A stretch of DNA of 64,000 nt from contig CM057454.1 of assembly GCA_016271365.2 (NCBI GenBank), positions 700,057,501 through 700,121,500 of the forward strand, in the 5' to 3' direction. This DNA is from Neoceratodus forsteri. Lineage: Eukaryota > Chordata > Ceratodontiformes > Ceratodontidae. The position numbers and the translations under genes were made by a program. Shown one piece after another: positions 41,464 through 52,512 of this stretch. Numbering within the stretch: the stretch's first letter is position 1; each line of letters starts with the position of its first letter. A model generated the notes under the pieces. The model was not told the DNA's origin, searched no databases, and worked only from the letters and a program-made list of their open reading frames with translations.

Positions 41464-43011
41464 ACAGTAAAAGCCGCTTAAGCAGGCCGGCATGGTGGAT
41501 TGCAAATCGTCCCGCTTAAGCGACCATAACTGCAAGGAGTAGTTGAGGACCAACCTCGTGGAGCCCTGATTTGGATATACACGGAGCTGTAGTCCATGTA
41601 TTGGTCTGGTGTAATCGCTCCCACTGTTTCATTTATGACACACAGTCTGATTTTTTTTTTGTTTGATTTGTTAGTGCTAGTGCTTGTGACAATGATAGTG
41701 ATTTTTTTTTTCTTTTTCATGCTTGTGACAGTGTGCTGTTTTTAATTTTATAGCACTGTAAATTTTTTTTGTTACTCCCTCCTTCATCTCCATCGTCTCC
41801 ATCATCAGACTGGGCAAACTGAGCATACTCAGTGAACATCGGGTACATTGGGTACAAAGTTGGGGCAGGGGCAGTTGTTGTTCCTGAAGTGGATGGTACT
41901 TAATCCTCTAGTTCTGGTGCAGAGACTGATGCACTGGTGGATCCAAAAATATCTGTAATTCTTTTTTGTTTTTGTTTTCCTGTGTAGCATATGCTTGGAT
42001 TGTTCACTCAGCTTCAAACAGAGACCCCCACATCTGTACTTTCCCATGCTGCTCACACCACAGCCTTGCTGAACGCAGCCCGGTGACAGCCTCACTGGCA
42101 AGGACTACAACTTTGGTATTGGAGATGTCTTCGCTGTTGTCCTGAAGTGATCCTCCAGTTTCACCCACCACAGCAGTCACAACATCAGAATCACTGAGTT
42201 CCCCCACAGTTCGCTCATCCAACTACATCTCCACGATCTCTGTGAACATCTGAGAGTTCACGAAGGACATAATTGTGACATCCTCCAGCCCAGTCACACA
42301 AATTTCAGCTTGTTGCTCATGGAAGCCATAGAAGCCAGCTTTTCTAAAGCAGTGCTCTATGGTTGGCGGTTTTACACCTAAATCATCGGCTTTTGATTTT
42401 TAACATAGGGCCAGCTATTCAAACTCCTTTCTCAAGAACTTGTGAAAACCACAGTAAGAAGGCAATGTCAACATTACTGTCTTTGCTCTCCCTTTTTCTC
42501 TTATGGCCTGGGTTTGAATTCACAAGCCATTTGGCGAGAATAGAGTCCCAGTTCTTGTTGATCCTCCCGGCCTGACTTTTTGAAATTTTAAACTCAGCCA
42601 CTATGGGGGACAATGAGCGGGTTGAGTCATTCAGTGCTTCAACAACCCGAATAAGATCAGTGAGAGTGAGTTCACTTTGTGGCACAGACATCACAGAGAA
42701 AAGGCAAAGGCAATGACACAGATAGAGTAAGCAAGCTGCACAGTGAAAGGCCTTTGTTTAATGTGCTACTGCTCATTGTTTTCAGCTGATTCATGTAATT
42801 ACTGTAAATTTCATCTACTTTAAGCCACTTAATGCTGCAGAATTCCACTGTCAGACATCCTAACAAACTGAAATTGGTCATTAGTTGCGCCCCTCTTAAA
42901 GGAAATATCACACCTATATTTAACACCAGCATAAAAGTGTTTCTAAGGGAACGTCTCGCTTAAGCGGTCGTCCCGCTTAAGCGTGTCCACTTTAAGTGGC
43001 TTGGACTGTAT
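41464..43011 (-). mobile_element. Tigger/pogo-type DNA transposon, internally deleted
   Basis: The ends are inverted repeats: CAGTAAAAGCCGCTTAAGC at about 41466, and on the other side a sequence whose complement starts CAGTCCAAGCCACTTAA. The repeated CGCTTAAGCGG words lie inside each end. TA occurs next to both ends, as expected for Tc1/mariner-group elements. The minus strand encodes a Tigger N-terminal DNA-binding domain joined directly to a C-terminal remnant, so the catalytic core is missing. A 1.5-kb length fits a non-autonomous deletion derivative. Confidence 0.8.
41950..42694 (-). pseudogene. Tigger transposase remnant, catalytic core deleted
   Basis: Frame 42419-42694 carries a CENP-B-type helix-turn-helix region: LTDLIRVVEALNDSTRSLSP, IVAEFKISKSQAGRINKNWD, WLVNSNPGHKRKRESKDSN, ending at the LLWFSQVLEKGV helix. 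After a shift the sequence goes straight to GPMLK, LGVKPPTIEHCFRKAGFY and an acidic serine-rich tail (DNSEDISN, LDERTVGELSDSDVV), regions that normally flank the DDE catalytic domain. No DDE residues are left. It could at most bind terminal repeats. Confidence 0.75.
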
Positions 43012-43019
43012 AAAGAAAA

Positions 43020-44902
43020 TTTTGTAACATTTTAAAAATCTAATAATTCTTCATCACAGACAATACACAATAATAATATTCATCCACCTTATATATAATT
43101 GTTTGTCAATTTATACAAGGACAGCGACATACGACATTCTTAGATTAATAATCCAGATACATCTTTAGTTCCAGCCCACAATAAACTCAGGGATGTATAT
43201 TGTTCCATATTATAGAATTACCCCATTATCCTTCTACCTCTTATTACTGTAAATAAAATACATTACTATTTGTGCAAATTTAGCTAGTGCAAACATTAAG
43301 GGTTTATGATTTGAGCTCAGTTTGGAGATGGTTTTCTCCAAACCATTACTCCCGGCTAAATTTTCTACCAAAGACATGATCCATCTTTCTCTTGGCTTAT
43401 TAAAAAGTGGACATTCAAATAATATATGCGAAACATCCAGTTTTATACTTTCACTACAATAACAAGGGGAAAAGGCACAGCCTCTACCCCTAAAATAATT
43501 AGAATGAGGTTCCAACTGCTCCAATCTAATTTTACAAACTCATTTTTTCTAGGTGGCACTGTCACACAAAAAGGATGTATTTCTCTGTTACAAATCTCTC
43601 TTTTATATTTTGAAATAACCTTAGATCCCAGCAATCATGTATGAATGTAAGATCTTGTGTTGCTGCTACATCGAGTGTTTTTTGTATGGCTTGAGTTTTG
43701 AAAAAACGTAAGTCTCTTCCTGGGTTCAATACATAATCTCTTTCTTGCCCTATCTTATTTAATCTTTGGTTTAGCTTAATACTCCAATAAATTGGATTTC
43801 TACCTGTAATAGAACATTTTTCCCTAAGACTAGCTATTACAAGGTTCGGCTAAGTTAAAGAAAAAGATCTATGCCAGACGTTAATTGTTCTTTTTTGTAT
43901 TCTGGTGTATATAGACTGTCTCAGTCTCTGATATGATTATTGCATTATGAGTATATCTAGACACCTCAAGCAACATTTTAAGAAATTGGTTTTGTAATGT
44001 TTCTAACTCCACAGTATTCCCTAGCATGCCCCACACTTCTGAAGCATATAATACTTGTGCTGTAACTTTAGCCTCAAAACATTTGATTTGGGCAGTATAT
44101 AAGTTTTGAGCATGTTTGTTAGCAAAATGATGAATTGCTAACATAGACTTGTGTGCCTTTTCTTTCAGTGTTTTAATATGCAGAACCCAATTTAATCCTT
44201 TTGTCACCCATAATCCAAGGTAGCAGACTCTATTTACTTCTTCAAATGTTTGAAGACCTATTGTCCAGTCTTTCATTTCAAATTTTGTATTTTCAAAACC
44301 AGAATCTTAGTTTTTTGTATTTTGAGTTCTAAGTCAATACTTGTAAGTGTACTCATAGTTGAGGCAATCGTACATTTTAGCCCTAGTGGGGTCTGTGAAA
44401 CTAACACTGCATCATCTGTATATAACATTATTTTAACTATCATATCTCCCACAGAGGGGGCGGAAGGTATCCACCCCTTGAAGCTGTTCTACCACTTTCT
44501 CCATATATATATTAAATAGGGTTGGAGCAAACAAACACCCCTGCCTTACCCCATAGCTAATATCTAAGGGTTCCGTAATGGCTCCGTCCCTACCATATCT
44601 AATTACCAGCTTTGTTTTTAAATATAACAACTGGATTAAAGACAGCAGTTTTTCGTTCACCTTTTTTTCCTTTATTAGTTCCCAAAGATAGACTCTATTG
44701 ATGCTATCGAAGGCTGATTTTATATCAATGAATGCCACAGACAATTTTTTTAAATTTCTTTTAACATTTGTTCACCAAATGTATAAGGATAAAAACTGGA
44801 TCCAGGGTGGATCTCTGATGTCTAAAGCCAGATTGGAAGATAGACAGAACATTTGATTCCTCTACCCACAGTTCTAGTCGAGTTAGTAATAACCTCTCAA
44901 AA
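43020..44902 (-). pseudogene. unclassified LINE reverse transcriptase, 5' truncated
   Basis: Read on the minus strand, RT begins FERLLLTRLELWVEESNVLS, FQSGFRHQRSTLD, then SVAFIDIKSAFDSINRVYLW, ISYGVRQGCLFAPTLFNIYM and the catalytic LYTDDAVLV near 44395-44425. The thumb follows (VCYLGLWVTKGLNWVLHIKT). The C-terminal end has a cysteine/histidine cluster (PCYCSE, then DVSHILFECPLFNKPRERW) at 43400-43480. Frames change several times. YTDD replaces the common YADD. The 3' UTR probably runs to 41432, where (TCAAG)n-type repeats occur, and hosts the Tigger element. Clade not determined. Confidence 0.8.
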
Positions 44903-44903
44903 A

Positions 44904-45200
44904 GGCTGGCCCACTGGCACAGCAGTTGGGATTCCACTTGTGACACTGGTGACCCAGGTTCAGGAATGGACCTGGGGAGCCAGAGGATCAGCCGGGGGGA
45001 GAAGGATAGAACACCTGCTGGGCTGCTCTCCTTCTCCGGGGAGGAGGGTTGGGTGCATGCCCGGTGCTTAAAGACTTCTGGCAGAGGCTGGGAGTAGCAC
45101 AGCTGCCAGCACCTAGTTCTAGAGGGGTGGGGTGGATGCAGGCATCATTGCATGTCCCTGCCCCAGGGTAAGCTCACAAACAGCTTGCAGGCCACCATTG
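44904..45200 (+). mobile_element. tRNA-derived SINE, copy 2
   Basis: GGCTGGCCCACTGGCACAGC at 44904 is the A-box end shared with copy 1 at 735. CAGGTTCAGGAATGG near 44955 is a better B-box match than in copy 1. The G-rich body (GGATCAGCCGGGGGGAGAAG) aligns with copy 1. It abuts the truncated end of the minus-strand LINE within two bases. Confidence 0.65.
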
Positions 45201-45365
45201 ATGATGTGAGCCTGGCATCAGGTCCTTAATTGCCTCAGTCACCTCAACTACCAAATCCCAGTTCCTCTGTGCTGTCCAGACTTGAACCCAACCCTGGGGG
45301 GAAGCCAGGGAGGCCTCGCCTTTCCCATTGGAGAAGGACTGGATCAGGCATCGACCCCATCTAGA

Positions 45366-45442
45366 GATGAAACAGCTGAACAGAATGACAGATATAAAGG
45401 TTGGATGTGAACTTTTATATCTGTCATTCTGTTCAGTTGTTT
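45366..45442. repeat. near-perfect hairpin, about 24-bp arms
   Basis: CTGAACAGAATGACAGATAT followed by AAA pairs with TTTATATCTGTCATTCTGTTCAG across a loop of about 14 bases (GGTTGGATGTGAAC). The arms are nearly free of mismatches. It lies directly before the Penelope-like tail. Confidence 0.9.
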
Positions 45443-45585
45443 CCACTTTGACCTGAGGAAGAGGGTTTTATCTCATGAAAGCTAGTCTTAGAAACAATTT
45501 TGTTAGTCCAATAAAAGGTGTCACCTGCAACCTTTTTTTTCCTCTACATCGTTGACTGGACTAACACAGTTACCACATTTCTTTT
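45443..45585 (+). mobile_element. Penelope-like element tail with hammerhead-like core
   Basis: GACCTGAGGAAGAGG, then CATGAAAGCTAGTC, TTTTGTTAGTCCAATAAAAGG, TGTCACC, a T-run and GACTGGACTAACACAGTTACC form a module I associate with very common reptile and amphibian interspersed repeats. I attribute it to Penelope-like elements. CTGAGGA, a short possible stem (GAG/CTC), then GAAA matches the order of the hammerhead ribozyme core. I could not build convincing stems I and III, so catalytic activity is doubtful. The family assignment is from memory of the module. Confidence 0.45.
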
Positions 45586-45599
45586 TTTTTCCATTTCTA

Positions 45600-47000
45600 A
45601 CTGTTCAAACTGTTCTTTTTGCCTCTAGTAACTGTTACCTAGTACTGATTTTATTTGTAACTAGGCATATTCATCCTTTCTCCTTACCAGAAAAAAAATT
45701 GTGTACTGAGACAATATCAGACCAATTAAAGTTATTTCCCAGCAGGCCCTTACAAACATTATACACTGCAATTTTCAGTGTTGTTAAATTTTCATTTTTA
45801 GCCTTTGGGATTACCCTGAAGAAAACTGTGGGATTAATCAGGCTTTTTCTCAATTTCTCTCCTTTGGTTAGGAATTTATTAGTATTTATCTCGGTAGTTT
45901 CCTTTTCTGTCCTCTTCAGCAGCATGTTGCCCTTTCCTTGTAAATGTATATTTCCTTTTCCATGTCCACCCCTCTTATGTTCCTTTTCATAATTATTTAG
46001 CTTATAACTTATATTTAGCTCCCTTCAAGGTATCAGCATTCCTTCTTCATTTTCTATATATACTTTTTTAACCCTTGCTTTATTTTTCCATTCCAAATTT
46101 ATCTTGTTTATTCTGTTCCCCCTGACTTTTTTCTTACATACTGTTCTTGTAACTGTTTTACTAAATTTTTTGTTTCTTCCACTTCCCTTCTTCCAATAAT
46201 TTCCCTAATTTCAGTGAATTACTTACTAAAAGTTTTACTGGCAGCTTTTCCTTCTTTGATTTTATCCATCTGTCTTTGTGAAGAAGTCTCTTGGCTGCTT
46301 GGTTGAGGTGGGGGTCAGGAATGACCCCCTAATTTCTTCATTCTTTTTACTTAATGTATTCTTTAATAAGATCAACATCTCTGATAAAAGTTGGTTACCA
46401 TAAACTATTTCTGATCTTAATTCATCCCAGCCGGCTCCCATATTACCTCCTAATCCTGTGGTTATCTTGCTATGCTCTTCCATCTCTCTTTTTTTTCCAT
46501 ATAGTCTTGTTGCTGTCCCCTTTATAAACTTATCATCCTTAAAGGAAGAAAGAATCTGCTTTTGCTCATTTTCATTTTCATTACTTACCCAAATGTGGGG
46601 AAGCTCTGGATGACAATTTGAATGTGGGTCTAACACCAGTCTAACTGCATTAGGTGTTATAAATGCTTAAAATTAATTTAGGAATGAGTTGGTAACATTT
46701 TCCCACTCATTTCCCATATATTTATGTGCCCCATTACCCTCAAAACCAGGACCTAACATCAGGTGTGTGAAATGTATTTCTGGACACTCATTTTCCATGA
46801 GATCCAGGTCAATGGAGGTTCCATTCTTTTTTGCTGTTTTTTTTTAATTTGATCAGCTTCCTCTCCAAATTACCATACATTATTTTGCTTGTGGCATAGT
46901 ACCTCTAGATACATCAAACTCAAGACTGTTTATTTGTTTTAACAAAGGTCGTTCACTTTTCTGAGTATCAGTTATGCCCCTTATTGGTGATGATGTTAAA
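45600..47000 (-). pseudogene. possible LINE ORF1-like relic
   Basis: Minus-strand frames 45671-45925 and 46262-46636 read as lysine/glutamate-rich protein. One has VFFRVIPKAKNENLTTLKIA, then FNWSDIVSVHNF, which loosely recalls the RRM-like domain of L1-type ORF1 proteins. It could belong to the minus-strand LINE at 43020-44902, separated by the SINE and Penelope-like insertions. Stops interrupt it. The assignment is tentative. Confidence 0.3.
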
Positions 47001-48650
47001 GGAGGTAGGCTTGTACTTTGTATCCTAAAAACATCTCTTACCAGCAACATCTATCTGATTCTCAGGAGTCAGAATATTGCCGGTAATTTTCTTTTCTTTC
47101 TTTTTTGATAATGAGTTCTCTTTGAGAACTGTACCCAGCTTTTTACCCTGTGTTTTCTTATTATTGCCACCTTTTATCTTTCTATTAATCACCTTTTGCA
47201 TAAAGCTACTAACGGGACTAAAAATTCCAGAAAATCACTTTTATAAGTCTAGATTGTACTTCAGACCAAGGGTTCCAAGATGGTTTTCAAATAACCAGGA
47301 ATTCAAACCACAAGTTCTTTTCCTCTCTCTGGCCTTTAAAGTTCAAGTCATTAACAAAAAGCCAACTGGCCCAGAAGATCAAACTTTAAGTTCTTTTGCC
47401 TCTCTCTAGGCACAGTACTCTTGCTGCATATGCTGAACCAAACAGGCCTGACTTTTACACATTCACTTGTTGAGCAGGCTAAACAGGCTTTGCACTTTTC
47501 TTCTCTGGCTATTTCCCACTTTTCAAAAAAAAGATCAGTGCATCAGTTTTTATTTGCTCACTATTTATCCCCCTTTAAACATAGACCAATTCTTTCCCCA
47601 TTTAAGCTAAATTGTGTTATTATTATTCACACATCAGCAAGCTTCTACAAGGTCCTGTATGAAGTATATAGGCTTTAACTTACTAGATAGGTTGGTTTAA
47701 AATTTCAAAAGGAAATCCACTCTCTCTGGATCCTGGAAATAATATTTTGTGTTTTAACTCAGAATTTACAGCCTATATCACTGCCTCGGGAACTCGCTTC
47801 TCAAAATAAGGACACGGAAGAAACCTCACTGCAGCCAAAGACCAACTGGGCCAGATTATTTAATCAACCCACTTTTTTAACTGCCACTCAGTATTATATG
47901 TGGAGATAGCAAAAAATAGCATTAAAATGCTCAGTGTGCTAAAATACGACCCTCAAGCTCAAGGGACAGAAAACCCCAAACCGGTTGGCATGCCAATACC
48001 CTGATTAATACAAAATGCTGGATCTGTTCACTAATGGAAACATTAAGGCTTTATCTACTCGACCTGGCATGTAATTACTATTATGGCGTGCATCAGGCCG
48101 TATTAATCCTAACAGCACCAGTTAACTTCTAATGCTTCTTAAAATCCTATATTACAAAATATTACAAAAATATTAGGCTGCAGGACATTATCAATTAAAA
48201 TAATACACAATCAATATAAAACCAGCTCAATGTCTTTTTTTTGAAAAAAAGAGGAAGAAATGTCTGCAAAAAGAAATAAAATTAATACACAAAATATGAA
48301 CAAAGGGGGGGTGATTACTGACAAAAACCAGGAAAAAATTGTCCGAGGTAACCAAGAACACAGACACAAAGGCAAAGAGAAAGAAGTATACTCTTCTTTT
48401 GTATTTTTTCCCTCAGGAGAGCCAAACGACTGGTAGACCTCTCTCTCCAACTTTCTGGTTTTCTGACTTTTCAGCTTTTAGACTGTCTATCCCTCTGGCT
48501 TCTGGAACAGCATGGAGTTCTTCTCCTGCATCTAGAGCCCCTGCAGGCCCTCCTGCATTGCCTCTTTCTGAGTGAGCTCCTGCTGCCACCTTCAGGACTC
48601 CCAGTCTATAGGGAGAGAAATGTAGCGACAGGAAAAAAAAGCAGGAATTT
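47001..48650. other. unassigned AT-rich DNA
   Basis: No domain, RNA or repeat family is recognised. Short open frames are present on both strands without motifs. Confidence 0.4.
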
Positions 48651-49425
48651 CTGCCACACAAGAAAGACTAGGAAGACAACTGGAACTCTTCTTGTTAGCT
48701 GCTATAAGGTTGGTTAGAACAAAAGAAAATGTTGGGGGATGCCTCAATAGTGTGCAGTTTAGCCTGACTGCTGGGGGAAGGACCTTTCCGAGTTGTAATG
48801 TGAGCATAGCAAGCCTGGTTTGGTGGAGGCTACAATGCACTTGAGAGGGGGTGTTTTTGTTTGTGATAAGAAAGCCAGCAGGGCCACGTGGTTGGGGGGC
48901 ACTGAGTCTGCAGCAGGCCATATGATGAGCATGAGATGGAAGCACAAGACCGACAGGAGCTTTTGGGGGTAGGGGAAGGAGTAAGACTGCATCGAGACAG
49001 CAAAAGATGCTGAAAAGAGGAATGAGTTGTGGCAAGGCCTAAGGCAGCCTGCAGAAGTGAGGGTGCACACTATGGAAAGTTTTTTGGGGTGGAACAATTG
49101 AGTGTGCAGGGGAAGAGGTGCCCAGTGAAGGCATAGGGTGCGGAGTGTGAGCAGGAGGATCAGAAAAGCTTGGGCCTACTGCATGGGATGGTGTCTGACA
49201 TCATCACCACACGGTAGAGGGCCTAGGTGCCATGAAATACAGGACACTTGGGGTAGATGGGACAAGAGTTTGAGGCAAAAGTCTATGGGAAAGAAACGGG
49301 TTTAAATGAACAAGTTAGCACAAGGAAGAGGCAAACGAGGGGGGGCTAATATCCAGGGAGTGTGGAATTTAAAAAAAAAAAGAAATTGAAATGGAATGGG
49401 GAATGGGGGTACTAGCAAAAAAAAA

Positions 49426-49461
<36 letters not shown>

Positions 49462-49784
49462 GGTAACCTGTGGGGAGCATACAAGGTTACAGATACACGG
49501 CCTTGGCTTCCTGTCACTTGGGGACCTGGGGGAGTACAGGCCAGATGTATATAAAGGAAGTTAGAATCACCCATCTAGCGGGGGGCTATGGCCCCAGCTT
49601 TATGGGGGGGTCCAGGGAACAAAGGGGGAGCTCAAAAAATATAGAAGGCACCGGGAATAAAAGTCGGGGCAGGAAGGATTGGTGGGATTAGCAAGATGGG
49701 GAGGTTTGAGACATGTGACAGGAAGGGGGGAAAATGTGTGTTTTGATTATCATGTACTTTCTCTATTAATAGATAAACCAGAAG
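48651..49784. other. probable Ngaro 5' flank or leader
   Basis: This G-rich non-coding DNA leads into the Ngaro gag start. A (TA)n microsatellite lies at about 49430-49457. I searched by eye for the terminal repeat expected at a Ngaro 5' end (matching 58224-58659) and found none, so the element may be truncated or the end diverged. A CTCTATTAATAG word lies just before the gag start. Confidence 0.4.
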
Positions 49785-50935
49785 ATGGCACCAAAGAAAG
49801 GGAAGCCTAGCAAGGACGATTGATATTGAGCAGTCATGGGTCTAGTGGAGAAGGCCAACCGATTATTAGAGGTGGCAGAGATGGATGAGACTGACCAAGG
49901 CACGAAGAGGAAGGATAGGCAAGGGAAAGGACAGGGGAAGAAGGAGAAGAGGGCACCTAAGTGACCACGTGGGCAGGAGCCTGGACCCGAGGAGCCGGGG
50001 CCAGCACCAGTGACTCATCGAGCTCTACCTCCTATTAACCCATTACCAGAACCTCCACCTGCCCCCTGCCCAGCACCAGAGCCAGAGCCCCTTGTCCCGT
50101 TGCCCCCGCCTCTAGTGCCCGCACCGATGCTGCTGCCGGTGGGGCCTGTGCTGACACCAAGAGACCCCGTACTGGGGCCCAGTGACCTGCAATCAAGCCC
50201 AGCAGGTAATCCAGTTGTGACCCTAGAAAGCAGTGTAAAGGAATATGTGGAACAAATGTTAAAGAGCATGGGGGAAAATGGGATGGGCCAATTGGAAAAA
50301 GCCTTAGGAGAGATAAAAGGGACAGAGACAGGGACAAGTGGAGGGAGAGGGGTGGCATCGGTGGGAACCATGGTGGGAAGGGAAGAAGGAGCACTGGGGG
50401 TCAGACTAGTGGATCACATACCGCTGGCAATAAAGGAAAAAATATGGAAAGGGGAATACATTGGAGTTTTCGCATTGGCGAATGTGGACAACATGGACGT
50501 CTGAAGAAAAAGATAGTTTCGAGAAGAAGGATATGGTGGCAGCAGCGATGTTGTTAGGCAAAGGAGAAGAGGACAAGGCAGGCAAAGGTAAGACCTGGGA
50601 CAATTCGTCCACAGGTTTCATGTATTTCACGGCCATCACCATTGAGAAGAAGCCGGATTTGGCAACCCCACTTCTGACCTATTCCTTGATCATCAAGAAA
50701 GCATACAAAAAAGGGGGGCATAGTTGGCTAAAATATGATGAGAAATTTAGAAAGAGGATGGCGCACTTTGGAGACATAAAATGGGACACGCAGCAGATAG
50801 ATCTTTGGTTAGAAATCTACATGGGCCTGACAGACAAGGAGTCAGATGGGGATAGGAGAGGGGGAGGAGTGCTGAAGGCATGTTGGGGGTACAATGGGGC
50901 TTTCTGCTTATGGCCGATTTGTCGATTCTGACATG
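49785..50935 (+). pseudogene. Ngaro gag-like protein
   Basis: The frame starts MAPKKGKPSKDD at 49785, meets stops early, and continues with a basic stretch, a proline-rich block (50010-50170), and the helical motif VKEYVEQMLKSMGEN. Next comes VDHIPLAIKEKIWKGEYIGV, a motif I associate with Ngaro gag. A frameshift near 50480 moves the rest to another frame (KDMVAAAMLLGKGEEDK, TGFMYFTAITIEKKP, IDLWLEIYMGL) up to a stop near 50930. It would form the RNA-packaging particle. Its place directly upstream of Ngaro RT supports the call. Confidence 0.75.
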
Positions 50936-51451
50936 TCTGATCAAAATGTGGGGGACACCATCCAGTGGCCAGGTGCAGATACAACTGGGAAAAGAGAGCT
51001 GGTGGTCAGGAACAGGTGCATCAACAGCCCTTTCGGCCCAACCAGGGTGCATTTTGAGGCCATCAGTTGGGAAGGGGAAACAGAGGGTGGGCAAGTGGGG
51101 GAGGGAGGGGACACTCCTACCAGACCCGGTATCAGGACAACTGAGGTTTCATGGAGCAGGTTCAGGATGGCACAGACACCAATCAAAGGGGCAGCAGTTC
51201 AGGAGGGTTTGGTGGGTTACCCCGACTTGATGGCAGCCAAAGAGCTAGTAACAGGTTTTCGGTCAGGATTTAATTAAAAATTTGGGGGGATCAGGAAGGG
51301 GACAGGGGCAAAGAACTTTAAGTCTACTCAAGGAAAAAGTGCAGTGCTGGCAAGTTTGATTCAAAAGGAGGTAACAGCGGGGCGGGTGGAAGGTCCGTTT
51401 GAATCATCCCCTCTGCCAAACCTGCAGGTATCACCATTGGGTTTGGTTCCC

Positions 51452-51468
51452 AAAAAACAGCCAGGTGA
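51452..51468. repeat. target-site duplication, left copy
   Basis: AAAAAACAGCCAGGTGA is exactly repeated at 51929-51945, flanking the inserted LINE fragment. Some of the A residues in the right copy could belong to the poly-A tail, leaving at least CAGCCAGGTGA. Confidence 0.9.
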
Positions 51469-51928
51469 AACCGGATATTTGATTTGTCTTCTATTAAGGT
51501 TAAAATGTGGAGATTTCATATGTCTATGATCGCACTCTCAGTTAAAAACATTATTCTCAGGCATTGGAAAGATGGGATTTGTCCAACATACCAGGAATGG
51601 ACACATGAAATCCTTGCAAATCTCCACACAGAGAAGGCCATAGCAAGCCTCCAAAACAGGCTACAAAGGTATAAGTATATATGGGATCCCCTTCACACTT
51701 TAATTATCACCGCTAGGGTTTAAAGTGCAACTGGTTACCTGTTATCTTATCAAGTATTCGGTTATTACAGATAGCTAGTTACTACAACACATGAAGGAAC
51801 TGCTGTGCCGGAGGGGGTAGGGGGGTTGGGGGGCAGTGTTGGATTGTATTACAAACTGGCTGTTCATATTTGCATTACTGCTTCCTGTATTGTAGAAAAC
51901 TTTGTGAATAAAGTTTGAATTGAAAAAA
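51469..51928 (+). mobile_element. 5'-truncated L1/Tx1-type LINE insertion
   Basis: Only the last 80 or so codons and the 3' UTR are present. LSVKNIILRHWKDGICPTYQ, then EWTHEILANLHTEKAIASLQ and YIWDPLHTLI align with the corresponding end of the L1/Tx1-type copy at 18820-19010 (LVLLHWLDAHTPTYSEWLQE, then LHTLYLL). The 3' UTR has an AATAAAG signal at about 51907 and a poly-A tail at 51923. The frame is open across the retained part (51484-51723), so this looks younger than the copy at 17-19 kb. Confidence 0.92.
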
Positions 51929-52512
51929 AAAAAACAGCCAGGTGAGTATAGGGTGATACATCACCTCTCATACCCGGAAGGGGACTCTGTCAGTGACGCC
52001 ATATGGGAAGACAGCAGGGTTACCTATGCCATGCTAGAGGAAGCAGTGCAACTCATCAGGACAAAGCAGGAAGCGTGGCTGGCCAAGACAGATATAGAAT
52101 TTGCATTTGGGCTACTACCAGTATGGCCAAAGGATTGGGATCTTTTAGGTTTCCAGGTAGACTGGGGGGTATTACTTCGACAAGGCCATGCCTATGGGGT
52201 GCTTAATAGCATTTGCTACATTAAAGAGGTCTAGTACATGGCTGCAATGGCTGTTCCAGATGAGGTTCGGACACCCGGACAGTGGTGCATTACTTCGATG
52301 ATTTCTTGTTTATAAGGGAAGGCAAAAAAGGGATGGGTGTGATGCTGGGGGACTTCAAGGCGTTATGTCAGGAACTGGGGGTACCACTAGCAGAAGATAA
52401 AACAGATGGCCCCCTGCAGAAGATGCAATTTTTGGGTTTAGAGTTAGATACGGTACAAGAGCTTTACCGGTTACCAGAACAGAAGGTCAGGAAACTGAGG
52501 TGTTGTTGAGTC

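Larger units (their letters stand above)
51295..52512 (+). pseudogene. Ngaro reverse transcriptase, split by an L1/Tx1-type insertion
   Basis: IQKEVTAGRVEGPFESSPLP, then VSPLGLVPKKQPGE reaches 51468 and resumes after the insertion as YRVIHHLSYPEGDSVSDAI (51946 on). LAKTDIEFAFGLLPV and FQVDW follow. After degraded sequence and a frameshift near 52283 comes the catalytic VVHYFDDFLF box (about 52282-52310), then EDKTDGPLQKMQFLGLELDT. The conserved region between the palm blocks is shortened near 52200-52260. The arrangement and FDD box fit the DIRS-order Ngaro type rather than LTR elements. Confidence 0.85.

Noticed and set aside
45443..45520. A confident hammerhead ribozyme annotation
   Set aside because: Only the CTGANGA and GAAA core order is visible. 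The pair expected next to the GTC triplet does not form (G opposite G), so it is kept as a finding, not a feature.
48211..49097. Several minus-strand frames with hydrophobic stretches
   Set aside because: No conserved motif, and they overlap one another in different frames; composition-driven.
50015..50394. Minus-strand proline/serine and leucine-rich frames of about 118 codons
   Set aside because: They are complements of the Ngaro gag proline-rich region, with no independent motif.
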